Shown piece after piece: positions 47,398-60,100 of a stretch of DNA of 64,000 nucleotides. The stretch covers positions 52,589,164 to 52,653,163 of the forward strand of contig OY754337.1 of the NCBI GenBank assembly GCA_963573305.1. Direction: 5' to 3'. Numbering within the stretch: the stretch's first letter is position 1; each line of letters starts with the position of its first letter. The position numbers and the translations under genes are program-made. This DNA is from Pyrrhosoma nymphula (taxonomy: Eukaryota; Arthropoda; Insecta; Odonata; Coenagrionidae). A model generated the notes under the pieces. That model made no database searches and was not told where the DNA came from. It saw only the letters and a list, made by a program, of their open reading frames with translations.

Positions 47398-47701
47398 AGT
47401 CGGCGCTGTCCAATTGGAAAATTTTCAGCAACCGGGATAAACTCCAATAAATTCAAATGAATCCCCTCGATTATACGGGATGCCAAGAATTCACTAACTA
47501 GGAATACCTATTAGCATGGGCGCCGGGGGGAGGGTGCAAGGGGGTGCACTTGCACCCCCCTCTCATGGAAATGGAAAACTTTGGGAAATCATTGTACCGA
47601 CTACTTTTGTAATTTGAATAGAAACAGTTTTTTTAGAACAGGAAAACATTAAAAATAAGAACAACTAAAAAAAAGTCCTTTTTAAGAAAACTACTATTGT
47701 T

Positions 47702-47944
47702 TTACTGTTTAAACAAAAGCTTCAACCTTCTTGATTCAGCACCAAATTTGTCTATAACTGGGTCAATAAAGTTTATGTTGAATCTATTCTCTTCCTGTGA
47801 ACACTGAGCATACAAAGACCGCTTAATCTGCTGTCTCCCTTTTGTATTTCGGGTCCAAGTCTTGACCCGCCTTAGGGTGCTAAACGAACGTTCAATTGTG
47901 CAGATCGTTGCTGGCAGGGTCAGGCCAATCTTTATTTCATACAC
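47702..47944 (-). pseudogene. hAT C-terminal dimerisation domain
   Basis: LTLPATICTIERSFSTLRRV, then KTWTRNTKG and a C-terminal INFIDPVIDKFGAESRRLKL match the hAT dimerisation region (P-x-T-x-C-x-x-E-R-x-F-S-x-L-R-x-x-K). The conserved Glu-Arg-Ser-Phe core is intact. Upstream continuity is lost, so this is the tail of a broken transposase. Confidence 0.92.
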
Positions 47945-48509
47945 TATATAGCTGGGAGGAATGGGGAGACATGTATAACCAAGTCACCATAATCAACCTG
48001 GTTGGCATCTGCTTCTAATTCATTTTTCCACATTTCAAACCATGTTACGGCTTCAACTGTAAAATTCGGCCAGAGATTGCCGTATACACTTACGATGTTT
48101 TATGTTTCACGTAAAAAGGATTGCTTGTCTTGCTTTTTCATTTCCTTTGGGTGAAGCTGCATAAGTGAGAAAGCCTTTTCTTGTAATTAAGAGAAGCGAT
48201 TTCTTAAGGACGAGATGAGTGAATCTAAGTAGGGGGTGAAGATTGTTATCCTGAAGAAATCTTCTAAATTTTCACACGTGTGATCATCCTTGTGAAATTG
48301 TGTAGCAAAAACTCTAGACCGCTTCATTTAAATACCTAGCTCAATGAAAATATCTTCTGCCTTCTTTAAAATTGAGGCAAATTCTGTAGAAGCATCTTCC
48401 CGGTGAGTTTGAAACACATAAGTTAACTTATTAATGTGCTCAAGCACGGTTTTTATATTCATATTAACTCCCTGAAGTTGTTTACAAACAGGTTCTAGCT
48501 TCATGGAAT

Positions 48510-48622
48510 ACCACTGTGGTAACCCTAGTAGTAACCACTATACTAGTGTTACCATATAGTTTGGGGTAGTTGCTGCTACCATAGAGTAAGTATATTACTT
48601 ACTTAGATATACTTACTCTATG
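48510..48622. other. Cluster of three hairpins inside hAT debris
   Basis: (1) TACCAC-T-GTGGTA at 48510-48522. (2) TGGTAACCCTAGTA (48517-48530) pairs with TACTAGTGTTACCA (48541-48554), 13 of 14. (3) CATAGAGTAAGTATA (48580-48594) pairs perfectly with its inverse (48608-48622). Hairpin 3 lies between two copies of TGCTGCTAC (48571-48579 and 48621-48629), so it looks like a small insertion with a 9-bp flanking repeat. Confidence 0.88.
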
Positions 48623-48809
48623 CTGCTACGCCAAGTTGATAAGCTGTGGTCCTGGTTTGTTGATTGTTTGCACTTTGTGCGAGATCCTTTTAAGCTTGCA
48701 CGATCATCAGAAAGTTTTCAAAAAATATTCTAATACTCTTATATTTTGAGGACCATCGTGTTTCGCACAAAGGGGGGGATTTTTTGAATCTTGTCCCATC
48801 GCGAAATGC

Positions 48810-49046
48810 TTACTCTAAAAATGTTATTATTTCCTTTGTTGTACCCGCAGTATTTCTGACTTCACTAACATTATTCAAATCATTTATGACAAGATTTAAC
48901 ACATGACTTGCACAATGGAAGAATAATGCCATCCGGTATTTGTCATTAATTAATTTTTGGAGTCCGCCATGATGACCAGCCGTATTGGAGCAGCCATCAT
49001 ATCCTTGGCCAACAAGCTTGTTCAAATCGACATTACTTCTGATCAA
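48810..49046 (-). pseudogene. hAT transposase core segment
   Basis: VDLNKLVGQGYDGCSNTAGH, GGLQKLINDKYRMALFFHCA and SHVLNLVINDLNNVSEV match the 'GQGYDGASNM...HCxxHxLNL' segment of ZMYM-type hAT transposases, with the catalytic-region Asp in YDG. A stop follows at 48810. Confidence 0.9.
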
Positions 49047-49249
49047 GAACTGAATTAAATTGTTTCTGATATTGATTTAGCTTTCAGTTCTTTCAATGTT
49101 TCGTTCCCAATAAATTCTCCATGGACAATTGGTTTATTTCCTTCCATTAATTTCACATATCTTACTCCAATTGATAACTGCTCTGTCCCTCCAATGTCAA
49201 CAGTCTCATCATCTAACACGGATAAAGCTGTCGCTCGCCTAACTTCCGC

Positions 49250-50044
49250 AATGATCTCTGATTTGACAATGTCGGAGCATGTTTGGATGGGTTAATGTTG
49301 GATCTGATGATATATACAGACTGTTTTTACCCGCAGATCCAAATGGAATTTCAACAATTTATCACCAAATTCGACTCTGAAATACAGCAGATCTGTAAAA
49401 ACAGAGCCTGCGTCTAATTTTCCTCGAAGTGGAAGCTCATGCACCTCACAAAACAAAATTGTTGATATTATTGCGTGAAGTTTTACTCTGCTTTCTTCTA
49501 CTTCCTTATTATATGCTGTATCTAAAACTTCATGAACACTCAGGTGCTGTCTACCCATAATATTCTGTAAATGATTGGAAGATAAGACAGCTTCATGATA
49601 CCAATGGGATTTTGCGTGGGACTGAGCAGCTTCATCAAACTTGTTATATTTAAGGCAGGGAGATATTATGAATTGTCCTTTTACACCACGCTGAACTGGA
49701 GGCAAAAAAAACACACGGAATCTACATAAAGGCAGAATAAGCCAGCCAAGGGAACATTTGCATCCACTCCAAACGAAATACTCTTTTAGCATGAGGGCTT
49801 AAATCATTTTTGAAGTTGTTTGTTTTATCAGGAGTCCATGGTTTTCTCAATAATTTAAGACGAACTTCATCACTGGGTTAAGGATTATTGCCCATGTATA
49901 TCCCAATATCCAAGTTAGCATCACGAACATTAGTTTCAAGAGGTAGCAGAGAGTTCTTCCTTTTCTTATTGCTGTCACTTTTTTGAAGGGCCGAATCTGA
50001 AACAAAGGATGCCGCCATTGATATACCATAATACAACAGTTCAC
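49250..50044 (-). pseudogene. ZMYM/TTF-type N-terminal region of the hAT transposase
   Basis: Across two frames on the minus strand: LLRKPWTPDKTNNFKNDLSP, then RVFRLEWMQMFPWLAYSAFM (about 49870-49740), then a shift to FDEAAQSHAKSHWYHEAVLS and VEESRVKLHAIISTILFCEV, HELPLRGK (frame 49792-49292). This is the TTF zinc-finger region and the start of the DUF4371-type part of ZMYM-like hAT proteins. Stops at the MG/NP-type start and after SAFM break it. Confidence 0.82.
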
Positions 50045-50137
50045 GGATATCGAAGCAAGAAAATGTCTCTTGTCCTGTGTAATATTTTTTATTTGTTAGG
50101 CAGTATGAAATTCATGAAATATAACATTACGATGCAA

Positions 50138-50214
50138 GTAGGTGATTCTCGTACGAGTCGAGCTCATCACACGAAGGTAACGAGGGTGACAAAAACTCGT
50201 ACAGAATCACCTAC
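50138..50214. other. 77-nt hairpin with 19-20-bp arms
   Basis: GTAGGTGATTCTCGTACGAG (50138-50157) is inverted as CTCGTACAGAATCACCTAC (50196-50214), with one base fewer. The ~38-base loop contains ACGAAGGTAACGAGGGTGAC. It lies upstream of the hAT transposase start region on the minus strand. Confidence 0.88.
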
Positions 50215-51423
50215 TCTACGCACGTTTTGCATATACTATTTTTTCGCTCTCTTAGTTGAAACAAAATACATTTAAAATAAAATTCAAGCGAGCTTTTCGA
50301 TCGCGTTAGCAATAATGAAAATCTTAGATCCAGTATTTTGCCATTCTCTCTCGATACGCGCGTACTCGCCAAAAAAATTAAATTCATTGATAATTATCTA
50401 TTAACTACAAAATACTACTGAGGCTAGTCGTAAAATCGCCGCGATGAATGCCATGCACACACGGTTGTACTGCCTGTAATTTTCACTGCAGTCCTCTACA
50501 GAGGTTTTTAATGGAGTTTTTCCAAAATAAGTAGTTTTTTTTTCGCCGAACATATTAATATTCGATAGAATAAAATTTATAACTGCGCATTGTGCCTTAT
50601 TTGCGTCTCGCATCGTATGCGACGCGTCATTTTCTCCGCCACTGCTGGTTAGCATCCGTGGCTGGTTTGCTCTCTTTTGCTCGTTTAAGTGACTTGACTG
50701 TAAATAAGCGACTTAACTGTTTAGATTCACGGACTTAAGGAAGAGGAATAATATAAAATTAATACTAACCTTAAAAACTAGTGCCTAGATGGTCATCGGT
50801 TGATGGAGATAAATATTCAATCTTTCGTTGTGAAAAAAATATCTAATGTCACTCATTTTACGAACACTAAATGGAAAAAACGAAATGTGCGGCGTACTCA
50901 CGGCGCCAGTATTGCGAGACAATACGTATTGTTTACGTTTGGCATTACTTAAAGCCCGTGGAGCACCATATCTACACCGAATTTTTCCAGTGTGTGACAA
51001 AGTATCGCCAGTGGCCAGCGTTCTGGCTTTCCCACATTCGAACAGTAGGTACATATTGGTGTTCACAATCGGTAAACATTGTCTTCCCTAGGTATGTGGT
51101 TTTTAAAGGCTCGAAATTTAGAAAAACCTCAAACCACCAAAAAGTGAAAAGTAACCAGTGAAAAAATTAAATGATTAGTTAATCACCAAACCAGCATCAA
51201 GAGAGAGTAATCGAATTGGCAATAAATCGCCACACCTGGCAACATAACGCCCCAGGGGCGGCACTGAATGCACCCCCCTGAAAAATTTTCTACCGGCGCC
51301 CATGTCCTCAATTACTATGTTCATTGACAATATGTTTGTTTTTTTATATAGCCTCAGGAAAGGCGCGGGTTTTCTTTTCTCACTTGTTTTTTATTGTACC
51401 CTTTTAATTAGAATAATAATAAT

Positions 51424-51504
51424 CCATGTTGAGAAAACTGCGTTTGTTATTTCCACAGTACTTGTTTTGTGGAAATAGGAAACAAAGGCGGTTTTCTCAA
51501 TATG
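51424..51504. other. ~80-nt hairpin with ~34-bp arms
   Basis: TCCATGTTGAGAAAACTGCG, then TTTGTTATTTCCAC, is inverted after a ~12-base loop (GTGGAAATAGGAAACAAAG, then GCGGTTTTCTCAATATGGA) with a few mismatches. It lies 120 bp outside the hAT right end and is probably a separate foldback. Confidence 0.88.
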
Positions 51505-51738
51505 GACATCCATTATTTCCACGAGGTCATTCCTGGTATCATCAGTTTTAGAGTAATAAAGGATTAGACGCAGTTAGCGTCCTGGAGGTTCGTCCCAACT
51601 GCAGCCAATCTCGCCGACCGTCTATCAATGACCCTACTATCGTAATTATATGCCTAGGCCGGCCATATTGGCTTCCTTTTAGCATATATGCGCGAGCGTG
51701 AGGTCCCTGACCGGTTGAGTTGGAGTTCGGTTGCACTT

Positions 51739-51825
51739 GGGACGAGCGCCCAGTCTCTCATGCCACTGTCAGACATGCCGGAAATCGGGAGATCGAGGTA
51801 CGAATCCCGGGTCCTATGGTCGTCC
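51739..51825 (+). repeat. tRNA-like / SINE-head candidate
   Basis: GGACGAG (51739-51745) pairs with GTCGTCC (51819-51825) but for one base, at tRNA length. It contains GGTACGAATCC, one change from the Pol III B-box GGTTCGANTCC. The T-arm pairs poorly and the anticodon arm is unclear, so a tRNA pseudogene or tRNA-derived SINE head is likelier than a working tRNA. Confidence 0.35.
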
Positions 51826-51829
51826 TTTT

Positions 51830-54122
51830 ATGAGTACCTATCTATTTCCAATTCCTATGTTTGAATGTATTTATTCACAACTTTGAGCGTCATGTTTTCG
51901 GATACATAAAATATAAAATTTAAATTGTAGTGTCTCACCCCGAAAAAAAATCCTGGATTCGCCCTTGGTTTAACCCGATTACACCCTTTAGGGAACGTCA
52001 AGGTAAATGGGAATAGGTTGTAGTGTTTGCCACGCTCACGCAAATTACAACGCCAAGGCACACATTTAAAACCTGAAATTAGCTTACTCAAGGCGTGTTC
52101 AAACACGCAAATGAGCTGGAGTGTATTTTTGACGAAGTAGGCTGGAGTGGTAATCGTGGGTCATTGAGTGCACATTTTATTAATTTTTCGAGTCAAAAAA
52201 AAATCATGAGCCACATTTCATTTGAGCTTTTCTGTTAATGCGGTTAAACTCACCGTACAAACAGTATTGAAAATAATACAAGATTTATATTTTAAATGTA
52301 TTACCTCATTTAAAGCTGGTTGTGATTTGGTTTTCGGCACGGTATTCGAAGTTAAGGCGAAAATTATATTGTTTTTTTAAATATTTGATTCGGCATCTTG
52401 ATATTAATTGGCAACCATTATAATAATATGAAAAGCGTTTTTTCGTGTTTGGAACAAATCGTTTTTTTTATATGTGAACAAAAAATACGAAAAATATCTC
52501 ATTGGGACACGTAAAAATAGCATTAGATTGCAAAGAAACGAATTTGGTAAAATGAAATGTTTTCCCATTTTATCTGAAGATATAATTACTAATAAAAACA
52601 CGTATGCATTGTTTCACGCAAATCTGTACTTGAACATAAATCGCTTCAGCCACCTTAAGCTCGAAGCTGTCTCTTCTTTGGTCATCAGCAGGTGGGTGGT
52701 CCGATGCAGGTACTCGAAGGTGACGAGCCCCCCGAACTCAGACCTCAAGGACCGAACTTAAGGACCCGAGCCGGGACAAAGCAGATGTTGATGGACGGTA
52801 AGCTTAAAATATTTATTTAAATTTTCATGTTATAACGTTGCAGCAGATATGGATTTCCTAAAAATCTCACCTTAAGTTCCGTGTTTTTTGCAATATGTGG
52901 ATGTGCAATATTGTTTGAAAAAACTGTTACATTTTACTATGGGCAATTTTCTCCCACCATCTCTTCCATTTAAGATTCTAATCATTTTTATTACAAATTT
53001 TAAAATAAAAAAAATATGTTTTAGTCGCCTGCTTTCCGAAATCCTCACAAATAAAAACCGGATTTTCTTCGAAGCCAATTATTCCACTTCCTCAATTCTT
53101 CACCTTGACACAATGTTGAATGGTAGACTCTCCAGCTGACGACCTTGCAACATTTTGCAAATAGCTGGCATAAGTGCTAAAAATAAAGTGGAGATCAAAT
53201 ATATAGGCCAGAAGACTGTTGAGGCTTGGCAGCTGAATCATGTGTTAATAAATTTAAAAAAAATATTTAGCTTTATTAATATTTGTACATTCGTCATATC
53301 AGTTCTTGAAACAATTTGCATATTTTCTGTGCATAGTCAATATAAGTTTGCATGATATTTGATGAAATTGATATGTTTCTATTGCAGTAAACTGGCCATC
53401 TTCATTGTTTGTGCATATATAATACACTGATACAAATGTTTCCAGTTGTGAGTGGGATATTGCAGGAACAATTTGAAGTGGAAACACAACTGACTTCTGA
53501 TGCAGCCCATTACTGATTTTTCTGAGTATTTTGACTAAACACTCAAACCAGTATTCAACAGAGTTGACTTGGAATTATGCAATTTATTTAGCAAAAATAG
53601 CAAGCGTAGGACTTCTTAGCACCTCTGTCTACCTAAGGTTGCAATGATGATTATTTAGACTGCATAATGCTTCGAATACCATAATGATCTAAAAAAAATA
53701 ATGATAAAATTAATGAAAGTACAATTGCCATAAAAATATTTGTCACTTTTCATTACATTTACTGAAAACACTCCCTTTCCTGCTGGCAAGTGTCATGCAG
53801 GTTGTTAAAAGACTGTCAAAGTCATTTATAATTTTAAGAAAGGAATATTTTTTGCTTTATCTTCAAAATTCATTGAACTGATTTTTTTCTTTTCTTTCTC
53901 TGAAGTAAACATTTCAGAATTTAATCATGAAAAGTTGATTGCATGGGTGATAGATTGGCTGGGGGAAGTTTTTTTGTACACAGACTTGGCATAGATTGGC
54001 CCTCAAGACAGCAAAAGAGTTAATTTTTTCTATATGAATTTTGCTCATCCTAATACAAGTTCATAACTTTTACCTTCAAATGAAAATCCTCAATTGATTG
54101 GAGTCATATGTGAATGTTCTTT
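51830..54122. other. No supported gene
   Basis: AT-rich DNA downstream of the channel gene. A GC-richer patch at 52670-52780 has no recognised content. The channel gene's 3' UTR should lie just below 54123; its polyadenylation signal was not fixed. Confidence 0.4.
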
Positions 54123-57100
54123 TCAGTCGCACTCTCTTCCATAGGCAGGAGCACTTAAAATCCATGGCCAATAACAAATGTTAAATACTGTGAATGCTCC
54201 AATTGCTATAATTGGACAGAAAGCTATGATTTTCCGCCTCATGTATGTTAATGCCTCAATACTCATTTTGTATCTTCGTCGGCAATTTTGACTTTTTTCA
54301 CTATCATTAATCCTTACTTCCAATGAATGAGAATCTTCTTCGGAGTTTGGGCCCCACTTCTGTAATAATAAATGTCTCGCTTAAATTCCGTACACCATTC
54401 TACATGTTAGCAAATGACATTTCAGAAACTACCAGTTACACATGTAACTACATACATGCATACAAATTTTCTAGGCATAACTGAATTGGCACATATGCAT
54501 TCTGGGTAGAAGAATGGAATATAAAAAGTGGATTGATCATCCGGTTTCTGGGTTTTAAGCCCGGCGGAAACCTACATTACAACAATGATAGGTGGGTACC
54601 ACAAATTTATTATTGGCAAAGATAATTGAAAGAAAACCCAGTGTTATGTCCCAATGGAGTAAATAAAGATCATGATTATTAAAATGACCTGTCTAAATAT
54701 TATCACATAATTTGTATCTCAAAAATATCAATGTTTTAAAATATTGGAACCCAAGTTGCAAATGCAATAAAGTGGTACGAAGTACATAATACTATTTTCA
54801 TTTAAATACTAGATGAATGCTTCACTTAACTTCAACAGTTCTTTACACAATAAATTATCAAAGAACGAGAAAAATCATTCATATTATTTCTACCATAATA
54901 CTTATATATCCACAGGGACCGAATGAATGAAGGTTACATATGAGGCTAATTATAAGTTTGATAGAAAATGAATGCTGTCGTATACATAAATTCCATGCCA
55001 ACTTAGTACATCTTATTTTATTGCCGACTAGGTTTATATGCAGGATTAATGAAAGTGATGTACAAGAAATAGGTTTAATTATGTAGGTATGTAATTATTG
55101 TAAAATAGTATGAGGGTTTGAGTTCCAGTCAAGGCAAATGATTTTCCCTTGTGGAATTTCTCCTCTTTTGATATGAAGATTAATGATGGAAAGAGTGGGT
55201 AGGCTCGGAGGAGAGGAAAACAAATCAAAATGATGGATATGGTAAGGGTAGATGTACATTGTATGGGTGGGCGAGGGCCTTCTGGAGCCCTCCTGGCACT
55301 CAGACCTCTTGGTACATTGTGCAATCCCACATTTAGCCTGCCTGCCACTTGCAGACATAGACAAGAGCATCACGGTAGAGGTATGAAGGAGGGGCCACCC
55401 CAAACCTTTCTAGTACAGGTATGGAAGAGGGTCACCTTCCTCCAACCTTCCCGGTCTGGGTCTTCCCTCCAGCCTCCCAGTATAGGTCTGAGTATAACCT
55501 TTCCATTCACCTTGGTAGAGGTATTGAGGAGGGCCACCCCTCCAACCCCTGTCCAGACCCAACGTTGCTTAACTTCAGTGATCTGATGGGAACCGGTGTT
55601 TCAACGTGGCTTGGCCCTTGCCATATGGTAGGGGTACTATTATTAAAAGCATATGAATTAAAAAAGGCGAAAAACTTCATGCTCTACTGAGATGTTTAGA
55701 GAAGGAGTGAAAAATTTGGGTGCAACCAATTTTTACCTTAACATCAATATCTGATTCATCAGGTGAGACAGTTCTAAATAGTCCATTTGTATTATTGCAA
55801 CTCCAGTTTGAGTGTCCTTTACCGTTGCTACCTGCTTTTGAGGCTGGTGATGGAGATTTTTTAGCTTTTCTTTCTTTCACCTTGGCCTGTTTGTCCAGTC
55901 TGGGAAAATAGGGAATTAATTTACAAGGTTAGCAGACTAATCTAGCATAGTGTTAGCAGACTAATCTAGCATAATACTTGTGTTAGTGACAAGGTAATAA
56001 GAACTAAGATATTACAATTTTCCACTGATAAAGTTTTAATCGACCCGTGTTTCGATGCACTGCATCATCATCAGGTACATGTATTTGGAAATCAAGGTAT
56101 ATATACAAGAGAAGGTGGGTGAGGGAGGTTAGGAAAGTGGAGGGAGGGAGTGGGGAAGGGGAAAATCTCAAGTGGGGGAGGGAGTTTTATTTAACTCCCT
56201 CCACCCCAGGAAGATTAGGTACTACTTATTAACATAGGTATGTATTTTCAAAAATGTTGTTTATGTATCTGGGAAACAGTGGAACATTCAAGAATATTTT
56301 GAAAAATGTCCTTTACTTAATAGGTATATGTAATGCATTTCTGTGAAGGAGTATTCTTACGATTTTGAATTTTATTGATCTTTTCAATTTTGTTTTAGAT
56401 GTCCAGCATTTCATGCACCTGTTCCATTATGAGGGATTTGCTTACAATTTTCATCATTTTTCATACAATTAAATTGTTAAAACATGCATTACTTTTTGCC
56501 GAATCTAAGAGATATCTTTTAATCACTGAGCATAATGGCTCCAATAATAAAAGCTATTTAGAGAAAATTAGCGATCACATACCGAAGAATTGAAGCAAAC
56601 TGAGCCAATGCAAAAAACACACATACTATGCACCCAACCATCCATATATCCAAGGCCTTGATGTAGCTTACAGTAGGTGTATTTTGCCTAGATAAATCAA
56701 GGGAAAATTGAAAATGAAAAACATGTAAACATAAAAAAAACTTGTAGAAAACAAACACTTTACTATCTATCCAGCAAAAAAATGTTGACAGATTAATCAG
56801 TAAATCTTCATATTACTGTCTACATTACCTCACCGCACCAAACATTGCTGTGAGGGTCAGCAGTGTGGTCATACAGATTGCTAGTCTTCCTGGAGCACAT
56901 TCTCTTGGCACCATGAATGAAAGCCATGATACAACGACAAAGAGACCACTTGGAATATATGTCTGAAGAAGATGATAGTTCATCCGTCTTTGGAATCGTA
57001 GGCAAATGGAAATGGCTGGATAGCTTCCTACAGCAAAAATAAAAGCTTGTTTGTGTACCTCTAGTGGCTTGAAAACAAACTACATGTTTATAAGCCAGAA

Positions 57101-60100
57101 ATTTCAATTGTTTTGGTAGAAAAATAGCTTAAAGTAAATTTGTGATGAATTTAATTACCAATAATCTTAGTATTTAAACATATAAACAATCAAATATTTA
57201 TGAGCCAAAAGTGTATTAGCCTTCTTTTTTATAAAGAAGTAATTAATTTTTATGAGGTCCAGCACCAACAATATTTGTTAAAAAGTATAATTAAATATTA
57301 TGTATATCTCTGATTTCACTATCATAGAAAATTAAAGTATAATTAAAATTGTGTAAAACCATGTAAAACAAGGTGACAACTCTTACCTACGAGTTGATCC
57401 GAGTTCAAATGTAACTAGATTTACCTCGATTTAACTCAGTTTTTTCCTCAGGGCAGTTTGTTAGAAGTGTTTGTTAGTTAGTTAGGGACTGTTGGTTAGT
57501 TAGTCTGCTGCAGACATGATTTCCCTAAATTAGGGTTCTCAGTCCCTGGAATGGATTACCTACCACATATAGGTATGTATATCATTTGCTTTGGTCAAAT
57601 CTTTATCTCATCCCCAACTATTGTGGTGAACAAAGAGTAATTAAAAAGATAATGTTACCTGATGGAAAATTAACATCTTCCTTGTCATTGATTAAATTTA
57701 CAGAATAATCAAAGTGTGCCAGACGATGACCAATATTTACTGGTTTCCCCTCTGGAACCCATGAAAAAGACAACTCCTCCCTTGTGAAACCATCTAAAAT
57801 AATTGAAAATAAAATTTTAGGAACATTTTAAACTAATTTCCTCCCTGGAAAATGATAAATTCTAAAATGCCATGAAAGTAGATCAAGATGCTTACAACTC
57901 TCCAGTCTTAAATCACATCGCTGAGAATCTGCAGGATACATTCTGAACTCCATTGGACATGCCATTTCCATCATTATCCTGAAAAAAGGTATAACATTAA
58001 TGTAGGTACATGGTTTTATGTACATATATATAAAATAAAAAAGCTTACCGGTACATATGCATAATTTATACACAAAAGTTAGGTATTCCCCATGTATGTA
58101 GTAGATTCAATGTATAATTCTGGCAGGAACAAATTAATTTAGGTTCAGAGTAACACTAGGTACTCCAGAGAGATATATATATGTATATGCATGTTTTTCT
58201 TGCAAATATGTACACCTCTTTAATTACCATATTTGATGACATATAAGATGCATCAGCATATAAGACCCACCCCCATTTCAGTAGGGCACACTCTAGAAAA
58301 GTGAACATTCACTTGTGGAAGGCACATATGAGTCCTGGGGGTGATTTTTTTAGCCCTACCTAATTTTGGAAAAAATGGTGCGTCTTATATGCAACCAAAC
58401 ACGGTACATACTGAGAGAATGTTCTTAGATTTGTAGCTTTAGATGAAAGAATAAGGAATTGTGAACTTACCTGGCAGAATATCTTATGGTTGCATTCGGA
58501 TAAATCCGCAAGGAAATGGGAGGTGATAGAATACGCTGATTTGAGACACTTTTAGCATAGTCTGTGAAAAAGGAAACTTTTGTAAATGAAGCAGAGCACT
58601 TTTCCACTTGTCCACATTGTTAGATAAATTTAGTCTTAATTACAAAGGGTGAGGAACCATTTAGTTGGCATGCCATTTATTCCACTTAGTCAATTATTAG
58701 AAGGGAATAGTACCTGTATAAATATCGGGAACCCATATGCTAGTCAGTGCCACTGGGTTCAAACTGAGGTATGAATGGTTAGTTTTGCTGCTTTGAAAGA
58801 GAAGATCAGTAGCATGAGTAAGTCTTGTATCTTGCCAGTAGATTCGTAAATTCATTTCAATACTAAGCATCTGAAAAAAGCAAATCTCTATTCTGAAAAC
58901 TGGTTGATGATCAAGCCTGATCATAATGTTCAGCTTTTTCATGAGATGCTTACCTGCTTAAGTTCATTAATGTCAGGGATGTTCTTTATACTGACAGAAA
59001 ATTTCACAGGAACAGGTTTACCTGAAGCAGAAGAAAGAAGAAGTCAAGGAATGTGTACTACAAGCATAGTATTGAACAACTATTAATGATCTAGACCTCT
59101 TTTTCCATCAAGCCCAGCTTATATGCATGCTTAGAGAATGGGTGCAAAGTCTACGTACTGAAATCGAGCAGTGTAAGAACTATATGAAGATTTTTATCAT
59201 GCATAAATACAGCAATGAAATATGTGCAAATTGCCCCAAGAAATTATACAGCTGGACTGGGAATCAAAGCATTGATCTTTGCCTAGCTGGGCCTATGCAC
59301 AGACTACCCAGGTTTCCTAATTATTGAGGAAATATTGGGAGATTCAAAAAATTTCAAAACATGAATTGAATCAATTCAAATTTCAAACATGTAGTTCCCT
59401 CAAATCTTCCAAAAATTCCCATGAGAATTGGGAAGCCCGCGTCCGCACATTGGCCTAGCAAGCCAAAGAAAGGTCTTTGGTTCAATTTCTGGCTCAGATG
59501 GATTTTTTTCTAGTATAAGAAACTCTAAAGCTTGGTAAAATCTACTGATTGCTATCTTTTTCTCACAAGTTTGCAGATAATCTTGGGAGGTGACTGAAAA
59601 ACTGAGGTACTTTTGAGCATTGAGGATAGATGGGCATATCGGATTAGGGATATTTTTCCTAATCCAATCTACCCACCTATATCCATAATGAAAGAGTATC
59701 CTAAAAAACACTGCAGGATTATTTGCTTCATTTGATATTGTGTAATTGTATCACAGTTTGTTGCTACATATACAAAATTTCACCTCCCATCCAGACCTTC
59801 TTCTCCTCTCTCTTCAGCCTGAAGATAACTTCTGGATGAGAGTTAAAATGTTGTCAACAAAAAAAAACCGGCATAGCAGCAAATAGGTCTTTTGTTTTAA
59901 ACACCATCTTATGGATGCAATACTACTCTCAAAGTGCTCTCCACAAAGCACCAAAGAAGGGATTGGATTCATTGTGAAAATTCCGGTGAAAAATCTCTGC
60001 AATTGCTGGGATTCTTACCTGGGTTCTCAGGATAGGAAGTCAGTGTTCTAGCTACCACACCAAGCCTATCCCCTTTTTCTCACATATCACTGTGTTGTCA

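Larger units (their letters stand above)
47515..51304 (-). mobile_element. hAT transposon with ZMYM/TTF-type transposase, decayed
   Basis: The ends CATGGGCGCCGG at 47515 and its inverse (CCGGCGCCCATG) at 51293-51304 bracket minus-strand transposase remnants. Both ends also carry a T/GGGGGGTGCA-type block close inside. The order on the minus strand is TTF/ZMYM-like zinc region (49850-49250), core (49046-48810) and C-terminal dimerisation (47944-47702). The expected 8-bp target duplication could not be matched (CCTATTAG versus TCCTCAAT). Stops, shifts and hairpin insertions show it is dead. Confidence 0.8.

Noticed and set aside
51739..51825. Functional tRNA gene
   Set aside because: The acceptor stem nearly pairs, but the T-arm and anticodon arm do not fold properly; kept only as a SINE-head candidate.
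55540..55628. Functional 5S rRNA gene
   Set aside because: Only the first ~70 nt match; the 3' part needed for the closing stem is replaced by unrelated sequence.
55230..55690. Plus-strand ORFs of 118 and 89 codons
   Set aside because: They are antisense to the 5S-derived SINE body and lie inside a channel intron.
59815..59850. Plus-strand CTGAAGA followed by AACT...AGTT and AAAT
   Set aside because: The layout recalls the hammerhead-like family, but the GAAA core and cleavage triplet are both missing.
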